A stretch of DNA of 5,503 nt from Spirochaetia bacterium (lineage in GTDB: Bacteria; Spirochaetota; UBA12135): contig DNNS01000133.1 in the NCBI GenBank assembly GCA_003497555.1, forward strand, positions 5,771 to 11,273, written 5' to 3'. The notes under the pieces were generated by a model. That model had not been told where the DNA came from, did not search any database, and saw only the letters and a list, made by a program, of their open reading frames with translations. The position numbers were made by a program, and so were the translations under genes. Shown here in pieces: positions 1 to 5,503 of the stretch (its first letter is position 1; every line of letters begins with the position of its first letter).

Positions 1-2
1 AT

Positions 3-995
3 TTGAGTATGCTGGTTGAGGTTGCGCCGGATATTATTTTTACCATGCCTTCAGGCAATCTGCTGCTTAAACACGGCGAGGCATTTGTTGGAAAAGCTGT
101 GCATGAAAGATGCCCGGGATTAATTCCGGTGGAAGTATGGCTTGATGACGGTTATTTTCCTGAAACGCAGCCTGCGGAACGGACGAGTATGCCCATACAC
201 AATCATCCTTCATCAGCATATGTTAAGGAGCATTTTAATGAGCCGCTTGGCCGTTATGAAACCTATTATATAGCTGAAGCGTATAAAGGCGCGAATACCT
301 GGATGGGTTTTAAAGAAGATGCTGATCTGGAACAATGGGAAGATAAAATTAAAAACTCCTGGAAAAATAAAACTCCGATTGCTGACTGGAAAGAATTCAT
401 TGCCAATTGGGAAACAGTTCCCGGTGATCTTTTTCTCATCCCTCCGGGAACAACCCACGGCCACGGCGGCAATCAGATGGTTCTGGAAATGGATACTTGC
501 CCCAGTGTATGCGGATGCGAGTATTCATTTTTCGGATATGATTTCATGCGTCCGACCTGGGATGACAGAAAAAAAAACATGACCGGAAGACCCATGAATA
601 TGCAGCTTGAACACTATCTCGACAATGACAAGTGGTGCCGGGAATCATGGGTCAAAGAGCATTTACGGGCAAGGCCGTTTGTTGTCGAGTGGAATAAAGA
701 ATTTTCACTGGAGCGCTATTCTTCCTATGGGCCGATGCCTTTTGAGATCGAGCGTCTTCATTTTCAAAAAAGCGCAAAGTATACTACAGCAGGCAAATTC
801 CTGCAGGCAATGACGCTTACTGTCGGCACACGGGCAGTTATTCGTTCCAAACAATTTCCTGATCGTTTTACAGAAATTGAAAAATTCCAGAGCGCGCTGA
901 TTCCGGCAGATTTCGGTGATTATGAGATTATTAATTGCTCGCAGGGAGATTGTACTGTTGTGATATGGAGAATGAAGGATGGATTTTGCATATAA
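3..995 (+). CDS. Class I mannose-6-phosphate isomerase-like cupin protein (5' end outside window)
   Basis: Probable sugar-phosphate isomerase-like cupin; the family's model reaction is mannose-6-phosphate to fructose-6-phosphate with a bound metal, in the cytoplasm. Residues are counted from the first complete codon (position 3). Candidate metal ligands are His66 and His68 in I-H-N-H-P-S, Glu86 in Y-E-T-Y-Y, His152 and His154 in P-P-G-T-T-H-G-H-G-G-N-Q, and Glu162. The stretch P-G-D-L-F-L-I-P-P-G-T is a typical cupin turn before the metal histidine. A second, C-terminal cupin-like half (about 245-325) carries F-E-I-E-R-L-H-F and T-V-G-T-R-A-V-I-R-S. The frame is open to the window edge, and no ribosome binding site precedes the first TTG (3) or ATG codons (9 and 45), so the true start is probably upstream. 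It ends with TAA at 993-995. The fold is clear to me; the actual substrate is not, since this branch differs from classical ManA, and an epimerase or another ketol-isomerase is possible. Confidence 0.8.
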   Translation: MSMLVEVAPDIIFTMPSGNLLLKHGEAFVGKAVHERCPGLIPVEVWLDDGYFPETQPAERTSMPIHNHPSSAYVKEHFNEPLGRYETYYIAEAYKGANTWMGFKEDADLEQWEDKIKNSWKNKTPIADWKEFIANWETVPGDLFLIPPGTTHGHGGNQMVLEMDTCPSVCGCEYSFFGYDFMRPTWDDRKKNMTGRPMNMQLEHYLDNDKWCRESWVKEHLRARPFVVEWNKEFSLERYSSYGPMPFEIERLHFQKSAKYTTAGKFLQAMTLTVGTRAVIRSKQFPDRFTEIEKFQSALIPADFGDYEIINCSQGDCTVVIWRMKDGFCI

Positions 996-1043
996 TATAG
1001 ATTAACGGGAGGATTAGTAGTACGTAAAAACAAGTAATAACAA

Positions 1044-1078
1044 TTTTGATTCTTTAGTTAATATAATAGATATCAAAA
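1044..1078. repeat. Short imperfectly placed inverted repeat (possible operator)
   Basis: TTTTGAT (1044-1050) and ATCAAAA (1072-1078) are exact reverse complements separated by 21 bases that include the TATAAT. A 7-base AT-rich arm with a long loop would not make a stable terminator. If real, it would more likely be a protein-binding dyad over the promoter. Chance occurrence is a serious alternative. Confidence 0.15.
1062..1067 (+). promoter_or_regulatory. Possible -10 hexamer (TATAAT)
   Basis: A perfect match to the sigma-70 -10 consensus lies 38 bases before the ATG of the GH2-like gene. No good -35 stands at the usual 16-18 base spacing: the region around 1038-1044 reads TAACAAT. The TTGATT at 1046-1051 is only 10 bases upstream, too close. 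In such AT-rich sequence a chance TATAAT is quite likely, so this is a weak candidate. Confidence 0.2.
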
Positions 1079-1094
1079 AGATTTAGATATAAAC

Positions 1095-1101
1095 GAGGAG
1101 G
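1095..1101 (+). promoter_or_regulatory. Shine-Dalgarno site of the GH2-like gene
   Basis: GAGGAGG is a strong anti-16S match, four bases before the ATG at 1106. The spacing is slightly short but acceptable, and the site decides this start: the next residues form a signal peptide, and no other in-frame start upstream has a comparable site. Such a strong site is more typical of PVC or Bacillota bacteria than of Bacteroidota. Confidence 0.85.
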
Positions 1102-1105
1102 TCGG

Positions 1106-1219
1106 ATGAAGGTTTTTGTAAGAACAATAGTGGTATTTATTATTCAAAAAGTAATCCGATTTATTTTGTCAGGCGCACTAACTGTTGTTTTGTATCTTCA
1201 ACCTGGCTTGGCCGGAGCG
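1106..1219 (+). other. Signal peptide of the GH2-like protein
   Basis: Residues 1-38 begin M-K-V-F-V-R-T and carry basic residues at K2, R6, K15 and R18. A hydrophobic stretch follows at about 19-31 (F-I-L-S-G-A-L-T-V-V-L-Y-L), then P-G-L-A-G-A. A Sec signal peptidase I cut after Ala38 (A-G-A before K-A-S) or after Ala40 (A-K-A before S) is plausible. The mature protein then starts directly at the first binding module. The stretch before Lys15 is also hydrophobic, so the leader is longer than usual and an uncleaved anchor is a lesser possibility. No lipobox cysteine is present. Confidence 0.75.
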
Positions 1220-4200
1220 AAAGCAAGCACAAATCTTGTGAAAAACCCCGGTTTTGAACAAGATGCAGCAGATTGGACAGCAAGCGGTGCACCTATTATA
1301 CCGATCGAAAAAGAAAAACATACCGGGAAAAAAGCGTTAAAAGTATATAATAAAATAAAATCCTGGGGTCTGGCCCAACAGAAAATTATTATAGAAAATA
1401 ATGCAGTATATAGAGCTTCTGTATGGGTAAAAATTCCAGAAGGAAAGGCCCAGGCACAGCTGGTGCTTGAATATACAGTTGCAGATAAAAATATGCGACA
1501 AACGCTTGCCATAGCCGAAGTAAATGCAACCGGATGGACACAGCTAAACGGGCAGCTTAATATCTGCGAGAGCATTCAACCGGAAAAATCTCTGATATTC
1601 GCTACTGTTAATAATAGTATGAATGATTATTTTCTTGATGATTTTGCGCTGGAAAAGGTTTCGAAAGGTATGCCGGCATCAGTTCCCGGGACGCAGGACA
1701 GCCCGGTAAAAGCAGCCTGCGATTTTTTTCAAAGCCCCAATTGCGCCTTGATTTCCGAATGTGAAGCGGAAAACACTTCAGGCTGGAAAGGTGTAAGATG
1801 CAGCATTTCCGCCGAGAAAGGAAGCCGTACCGGAGGCACAGGCAAATATATCCTGAAAGTGGCAGCATCCGGGCAATGGGGCGAGGCTCACACTATACTT
1901 AAACTCAAGACCGGCAAATCGTATATACTGGAAGCGTATATCAAATCCGATATTGAAAGCAAAGTCAGTCTTTTAATCTTAGACAATGAAAGGGCCCAAT
2001 GCCTATATAGAATTGCCCCATATGCTGCCAGGCCCTCATGGGAAAAAGTTATTCTCCAGTTCACCCCGAAAATAGAAAATCCCTGTTTATCATTGTGCGC
2101 GGCTGACGCGAATAATACTGTTTACCTCGATGATCTTTCCCTGCGGGAACTCTCCGGTGCCGCGAATTCGGAGGAGGTTAAATTGAGCGATGATGATTAT
2201 TATGTCATAGAAAAATCAACCGGCATTATAATCGACGGCAATGGCAGGGATTTCGGCTGGGTTGACAACCTGCACGGCTGGCATGCGCCTCAATATCTTA
2301 ACTTCGGCTTTAATAATTCAAATCAATTTTTTAAAGCATCTGACAAGTGGCGCGGGGGAAATGATCTTTCCGGCAGAATATCTCTTAAAATCGACTCTGA
2401 CTTTTTATATATTTATGGTGAAATCATTGATGACACACCCATGGCTCCGGTCGGGAACTCCATCTGGAATGGTGATTTCATCGAGCTGTTTATTTCATGG
2501 ACCGGACATGAGCTGGAATCGCGTTCCTGGCTGCCTGGAGATTGTCAGATTTTACTTTTACCGGGGGATAAAAATTCCGGCGCTAAGGCTTCAATATTTA
2601 TTTTATATAACAACGATAAAGGGCAAAAAACGGAAATCAAGCCTTCAGGCTGCGAAATTACTTCTAAAGAATCCTCCTTATCAATACAGGAAAAACCTTC
2701 TCCAGGTTATGTAATTGAAGCAAAACTTGCTCTGAATTTATTCCCGCATTATAACACCGGGCGGAAAGGATATATAAATTTTAATATTGCTGTAGGCGAT
2801 ATTGATAATTTAAGAAACTTTAATAAATGCTATCTTAAAGGAACAATAAATTCTCATGTATCGGTTGAAAAATATTATATCGGATTTCTGCAGGAAAAGC
2901 GGCCGATTTCCAAGAAATCGTTCAGTATCGGTAACGGCGCAAAAGAATATCCTATACCTGCGGGTTTTGATAATGCGGACGCACCTGCGGTAAATAAAGG
3001 CATTTGGGATATGGCTCATTCCGTAAAAAAGCGGACCGCAGGCCGGGAAAGCATTTGCCTGAACGGCATCTGGGCTATCCAGACATACGCCGATGATCCC
3101 CCTTATATAGATGATGCCGCCTGGAAATATATCGCTATTCCGGATGATCCGCTTAATAATTTCTGGCATACAGTTACGCCGTATTTTCAGATCGCCAGTA
3201 ATGAATTGCGTGTTGACAGCGAATTCATTACCGATCAAAAAACGCAGCGCTGCCGGGCGCTGTTTCGGGAATTTATTATTCCGGCAGAATGGAAAAACGA
3301 CAATGTTTTTCTCGAAATTCCGGCAAATGGCACAGTAGTAAAATGTAAAATATTTCTTGATAAAATAATGGTTGCCGCGGGAGACGAAACTTCCGGACCC
3401 TTGATAGATATCTCAAAACACGTATCTTGCGGGAACCCTTTAAAGCTACTAATTATTGTGCAGGGAACTGCCGGAAAACAATACTGGGCAAAAAATAAAT
3501 TTCCCTATCCGTTATATACCGGTGATATATGGCTTCACCGGATATCAAAAACCGCTTATATCTCAGCATGCGATTTTATAAAGACCTCGCTCATTGACAA
3601 GTCAATCTCCTTTAATATCGATGTTTTTATGAATATAAAATCCCAAGACTTGTCGCTGAATATCGATATTTTTGAGCCTAAGGCAAATGCATTGGCGCTG
3701 CGCATTCCTCCTTTTCAATTAAAGGAATGCGCGATCGGCAGCAGCCAGCGCGTGATCAGCTCATCATGGCCTTCGCCGCGGCTCTGGTCTGCCGAAGATC
3801 CTTTTCTCTATAAGGCCATTATCAGCGTCAGGGATAAAAACGGAACACCGATCGATACTATTGAGAGACGCTTCGGTTTTCGTGAAATCCGCATTGAAGG
3901 CCGGAATCTCCTGGTAAACGGCAAGATTACGCATCTGAAAATCATGCATGCGACTGTTGGCTGGGATTTTAAAACCTATCAATATTTCAAATCGCGCGGC
4001 TTCAATGCCATCCTTTTTTTCGGAAATCCGATTCCCGAATATATGATGAACTGGTTTGATGAACTGGGTTTATATTTTATGCCTCATATCGGCAGTTTCT
4101 ACGTGGGAAAGCTTTTCGAAAATGTTTCCGACAGGTCCCCGGAGAGAAAAAAATGGATGATCATGTGCAGAAACCATCCATCCATCGCCGTCTGGCTGGC

Positions 4201-5503
4201 TAATATCAGCGTGACCGGCGATCAGGACGGATGGACCTACTGGAATTATCACAAGGTCGGCACGGATTACTTCCCCGGCGAAAGCCAGAAACAGCAATTT
4301 GTCATGGAAGAAAATAAAAAATGCCTGGATTTTTTCAGGGAGGCTGATCCTACGCGGCCGATTATGCATTACAATGGCGGAAACTTCCCTCCGATTCCCA
4401 ATACCATGAATCATTCGGATTTCGGAATGCATATCCAGGAATGCGCCGGTAATGCCGAGACCTGGTCAAAAACAACAAATGCCAAGCCTTTTATTTTATC
4501 CGAGAGCTGGACAACTGCAGGTACAGGATTAAATCATTATCTATTTCGACATCCCAATACCAGTGGATGGGCAGGTACATATTGCAAAAGCCGCGAGACA
4601 GCAGATTTTTTTCTTTTTGTAGAGCAGGCAAGTCAGTATTTTGGCGAAGATGCATACAAATGGGCAGAACCGGCCCGAACTTATTTACCAGATGAAAATT
4701 TGTTATCCACAACCACACGTTGCTGGGATCGGCCCAGAGAATCCGTAATCAGTGGAAACGGCTATTGGTATTTTGATCGGCAAAACCTCTGCGAAATCGC
4801 TTTACATTCTCTTGGCATAGGCGAACATGCCAGGGCAGACCGCGGATATGGCCTTAGCGGACGTAACTGGCATGCGCGTAACTATACTCTGCCTGATACT
4901 ATATTATATTGTTCAAAGGAACAGCGGAATAAACAACCGCGTAATCCATATTCGAATTTTTATCAGCCACGGGATTTTCTTAAGTATAGGATGAATTATG
5001 ATATCAAACCTAATATTAAAGACTTTTTGCAGCCATCAGCTCCGGATTTTGCCTTCGGTTTGAAGGATATAGCGTCAATTCCCAAACAGGAACACCCCTT
5101 TTCCAGGCAATATAGAGATGCTTTATCTCCGGTTCTGGTATATATCGGCGGCGGGCCGGAAACGGATAATTTCCGCTATAAAGATCACGCGTTTTATGCC
5201 GGAGAAAATGCAGTAAAGCATGCGGTACTGATAAATGATCTTGAAAAAAACATTTTTTTAAATGTTCAATGGAAAGTAGCGGATAAATGCTCAGTAATCG
5301 GAAATGGAGCATTTTCCGCGCTTCTTGTTCCCGGGGATATCAAGAAGATCCCAATATCGTTTATTGTCCCGGATGTAAATGAAAGAAAGGAATATATCCT
5401 CGAGTTGGAAGCGCAGGATAAAGCAAACCGTATAATATATCGGGATACATTTGCCATGGAGTTCTATCCCCGATTATCAAGCAGTCTGGAAATAGCGCTT
5501 AAT
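1106..5503 (+). CDS. Secreted multi-modular glycoside hydrolase family 2-like protein with three N-terminal carbohydrate-binding-type modules (3' end outside window)
   Basis: A single frame of 1466 codons without a stop runs to the last base. Domains by residue: signal peptide 1-38; CBM4/9-like module 42-185; second such module 215-349; CBM9/DOMON-like module about 368-595 (I-I-I-D-G-N-G, G-N-D-L-S-G, W-N-G-D-F-I-E-L-F-I); GH2 sugar-binding jelly roll about 645-815 (S-I-C-L-N-G-I-W, then R-A-L-F-R-E-F-I-I-P); GH2 Ig-like domain about 816-930, ending P-R-L-W-S-A-E-D-P-F-L-Y and R-R-F-G-F-R-E-I; TIM barrel from 931 (L-L-V-N-G-K, R-G-F-N-A-I, F-D-E-L-G-L-Y, R-N-H-P-S-I); a segment of unknown family about 1140-1340; a beta-sandwich about 1355-1455. 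Glu1133 (K-P-F-I-L-S-E) fits the nucleophile, but Ile1034-Ser1035 stand where Asn-Glu is expected. It probably binds, and may cleave, a glycan outside the cytoplasm. GH2 membership is secure; substrate and catalytic activity are not. Beta-galactosidase, beta-mannosidase or beta-glucuronidase cannot be told apart here. Confidence 0.88.
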   Translation, partial: MKVFVRTIVVFIIQKVIRFILSGALTVVLYLQPGLAGAKASTNLVKNPGFEQDAADWTASGAPIIPIEKEKHTGKKALKVYNKIKSWGLAQQKIIIENNAVYRASVWVKIPEGKAQAQLVLEYTVADKNMRQTLAIAEVNATGWTQLNGQLNICESIQPEKSLIFATVNNSMNDYFLDDFALEKVSKGMPASVPGTQDSPVKAACDFFQSPNCALISECEAENTSGWKGVRCSISAEKGSRTGGTGKYILKVAASGQWGEAHTILKLKTGKSYILEAYIKSDIESKVSLLILDNERAQCLYRIAPYAARPSWEKVILQFTPKIENPCLSLCAADANNTVYLDDLSLRELSGAANSEEVKLSDDDYYVIEKSTGIIIDGNGRDFGWVDNLHGWHAPQYLNFGFNNSNQFFKASDKWRGGNDLSGRISLKIDSDFLYIYGEIIDDTPMAPVGNSIWNGDFIELFISWTGHELESRSWLPGDCQILLLPGDKNSGAKASIFILYNNDKGQKTEIKPSGCEITSKESSLSIQEKPSPGYVIEAKLALNLFPHYNTGRKGYINFNIAVGDIDNLRNFNKCYLKGTINSHVSVEKYYIGFLQEKRPISKKSFSIGNGAKEYPIPAGFDNADAPAVNKGIWDMAHSVKKRTAGRESICLNGIWAIQTYADDPPYIDDAAWKYIAIPDDPLNNFWHTVTPYFQIASNELRVDSEFITDQKTQRCRALFREFIIPAEWKNDNVFLEIPANGTVVKCKIFLDKIMVAAGDETSGPLIDISKHVSCGNPLKLLIIVQGTAGKQYWAKNKFPYPLYTGDIWLHRISKTAYISACDFIKTSLIDKSISFNIDVFMNIKSQDLSLNIDIFEPKANALALRIPPFQLKECAIGSSQRVISSSWPSPRLWSAEDPFLYKAIISVRDKNGTPIDTIERRFGFREIRIEGRNLLVNGKITHLKIMHATVGWDFKTYQYFKSRGFNAILFFGNPIPEYMMNWFDELGLYFMPHIGSFYVGKLFENVSDRSPERKKWMIMCRNHPSIAVWLANISVTGDQDGWTYWNYHKVGTDYFPGESQKQQFVMEENKKCLDFFREADPTRPIMHYNGGNFPPIPNTMNHSDFGMHIQECAGNAETWSKTTNAKPFILSESWTTAGTGLNHYLFRHPNTSGWAGTYCKSRETADFFLFVEQASQYFGEDAYKWAEPARTYLPDENLLSTTTRCWDRPRESVISGNGYWYFDRQNLCEIALHSLGIGEHARADRGYGLSGRNWHARNYTLPDTILYCSKEQRNKQPRNPYSNFYQPRDFLKYRMNYDIKPNIKDFLQPSAPDFAFGLKDIASIPKQEHPFSRQYRDALSPVLVYIGGGPETDNFRYKDHAFYAGENAVKHAVLINDLEKNIFLNVQWKVADKCSVIGNGAFSALLVPGDIKKIPISFIVPDVNERKEYILELEAQDKANRIIYRDTFAMEFYPRLSSSLEIALN
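1229..1660 (+). other. CBM4/9-like module 1
   Basis: Residues 42-185 open with T-N-L-V-K-N-P-G-F-E and a Trp at 57, have the H-T-G-K-K-A-L-K-V strand near 72-80, V-Y-R-A-S-V-W-V-K near 101-109, and close with D-Y-F-L-D-D-F-A-L-E. This order is the usual signature of the CBM_4_9 beta-sandwich (PF02018-type), which in characterised proteins binds polysaccharide chains. The ligand cannot be read from the sequence. Confidence 0.75.
1748..2152 (+). other. CBM4/9-like module 2
   Basis: Residues 215-349 repeat the layout of module 1: a short acidic start with Trp227, S-R-T-G-G-T-G-K-Y near 240, G-K-S-Y-I-L-E-A-Y-I-K-S near 270-281, a Trp-Glu-Lys-Val strand at 312, and the ending T-V-Y-L-D-D-L-S-L-R. 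It is more divergent from the family consensus than module 1 and contains more cysteines (219, 232, 299, 327, 331). Ligand unknown; a structural rather than binding role is possible. Confidence 0.65.
2207..2890 (+). other. CBM9/DOMON-like module
   Basis: Residues about 368-595 show I-I-I-D-G-N-G-R-D-F at the start, then K-W-R-G-G-N-D-L-S-G-R-I-S-L, D-F-L-Y-I-Y-G-E-I-I-D-D, and I-W-N-G-D-F-I-E-L-F-I-S, the common pattern of CBM9-like sugar-binding sandwiches. Late in the module, Y-V-I-E-A-K-L-A-L (535-543) and I-N-F-N-I-A-V-G-D (557-565) are the usual closing strands. An insert around 486-530 is lysine- and serine-rich. In known proteins such modules bind sugar ends or act as spacers. Confidence 0.7.
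3896..4525 (+). other. GH2-type TIM barrel core with altered active site
   Basis: Residues about 931-1140. The segment N967 to G988 aligns without gaps to the canonical GH2 stretch [22 protein letters not shown], but the Arg is Leu970 and the His is Gly973. The R-N-H-P-S motif is intact at 1022-1026 with Trp1030, yet the acid/base Asn-Glu position is Ile1034-Ser1035. The nucleophile-type Glu1133 (codon 4502-4504) is kept. The alignment was made by eye against a remembered consensus. Confidence 0.7.

Larger units (their letters stand above)
996..1105. other. AT-rich intergenic gap
   Basis: This 110-base spacer separates the cupin gene from the large GH2-like gene. I see no tRNA, no GC-rich hairpin followed by a T-run (so no clear intrinsic terminator for the first gene), and no credible small ORF. 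It contains an unused purine-rich GGGAGGA at 1007-1013, a TATAAT at 1062-1067, a TTTTGAT/ATCAAAA inverted repeat around it, a short direct repeat TAGATAT (1067-1073 and 1084-1090), and the ribosome binding site of the next gene. The absence of a terminator leaves co-transcription of both genes possible, while the TATAAT leaves room for a separate promoter. Confidence 0.7.

Noticed and set aside
213..582. Overlapping short frames on both strands inside the cupin gene
   Set aside because: The cupin frame carries conserved metal-site motifs throughout this stretch, so the other phases are by-products of its codon composition.
996..1105. Intrinsic terminator, tRNA or riboswitch in the gap
   Set aside because: There is no GC-rich stem with a T-tail, no cloverleaf, and the only inverted repeat is a 7-base AT-rich pair with a 21-base loop. 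A structured RNA is not supported.
1198..1575. 125-codon open frame on the - strand
   Set aside because: It lies wholly inside the GH2-like gene, opposite the first CBM4/9-like module, which is a clear protein domain. The antisense translation shows no recognisable domain and no ribosome binding site supports it.
2241..2714. 157-codon open frame on the + strand in another phase
   Set aside because: It overlaps the CBM9/DOMON-like module, whose motifs read continuously in the main frame. The alternative protein has no family pattern, and there is no sign of a frameshift between the two phases.
2810..3238. 142-codon open frame on the - strand
   Set aside because: It is antisense to the junction of the CBM9-like module and the GH2 jelly roll, cysteine- and isoleucine-rich with no recognisable domain. 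It is best explained as a shadow of the main frame.
4070..4432. 120-codon open frame on the - strand
   Set aside because: It is antisense to the conserved TIM barrel segment, including the R-N-H-P-S motif, and has no supporting start signals.
1..5503. CRISPR array, insertion sequence or phage elements
   Set aside because: I saw no regularly spaced repeats, no transposase-like or integrase-like frames and no flanking terminal inverted repeats. Nearly all of the window is accounted for by two coding genes.

Overview
The window holds two genes on the + strand and nothing convincing on the - strand. The left part (to 995) is the 3' portion of a gene for a cupin-fold, class I mannose-6-phosphate-isomerase-like protein. 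A 110-base AT-rich gap (996-1105) follows. A single very large open frame then runs from an ATG at 1106 to the last base of the window (1466 codons, no stop). It encodes a secreted, multi-modular, glycoside-hydrolase-family-2-like protein. Both genes are cut by the window edges: the first lacks its 5' end and the second its 3' end.

The large protein reads, from the N-terminus: a signal peptide; two tandem CBM4/9-like beta-sandwich modules; a CBM9/DOMON-like module; the GH2 sugar-binding jelly roll; the GH2 immunoglobulin-like domain; a GH2-type TIM barrel; a long linker region with no family I recognise; and another beta-sandwich (Ig-like) segment. The chain then continues beyond the window. 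The barrel keeps the nucleophile-type glutamate in a K-P-F-I-L-S-E context. The expected acid/base Asn-Glu pair after the R-N-H-P-S motif is Ile-Ser, and other normally conserved barrel residues are also replaced. This active site, non-canonical inside an otherwise well-preserved GH2 scaffold, is the most interesting thing in the window.

The organism is most likely a bacterium of the PVC group (Lentisphaerota, Verrucomicrobiota or Planctomycetota-like). The reasons are the very large secreted GH2-like protein with several N-terminal binding modules and the PMI-like cupin of a type I associate with Lentisphaerota, Paenibacillus and relatives. The strong GAGGAGG Shine-Dalgarno argues against Bacteroidota. 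This is recollection of family distribution, not a search result, and is only moderately certain.

The two genes may form a small glycan-use locus: an exported binding/hydrolytic protein acts on a polysaccharide or glycoconjugate outside the cytoplasm, and a cytoplasmic sugar(-phosphate) isomerase-like cupin acts on a released monosaccharide. The link rests only on adjacency and shared direction.
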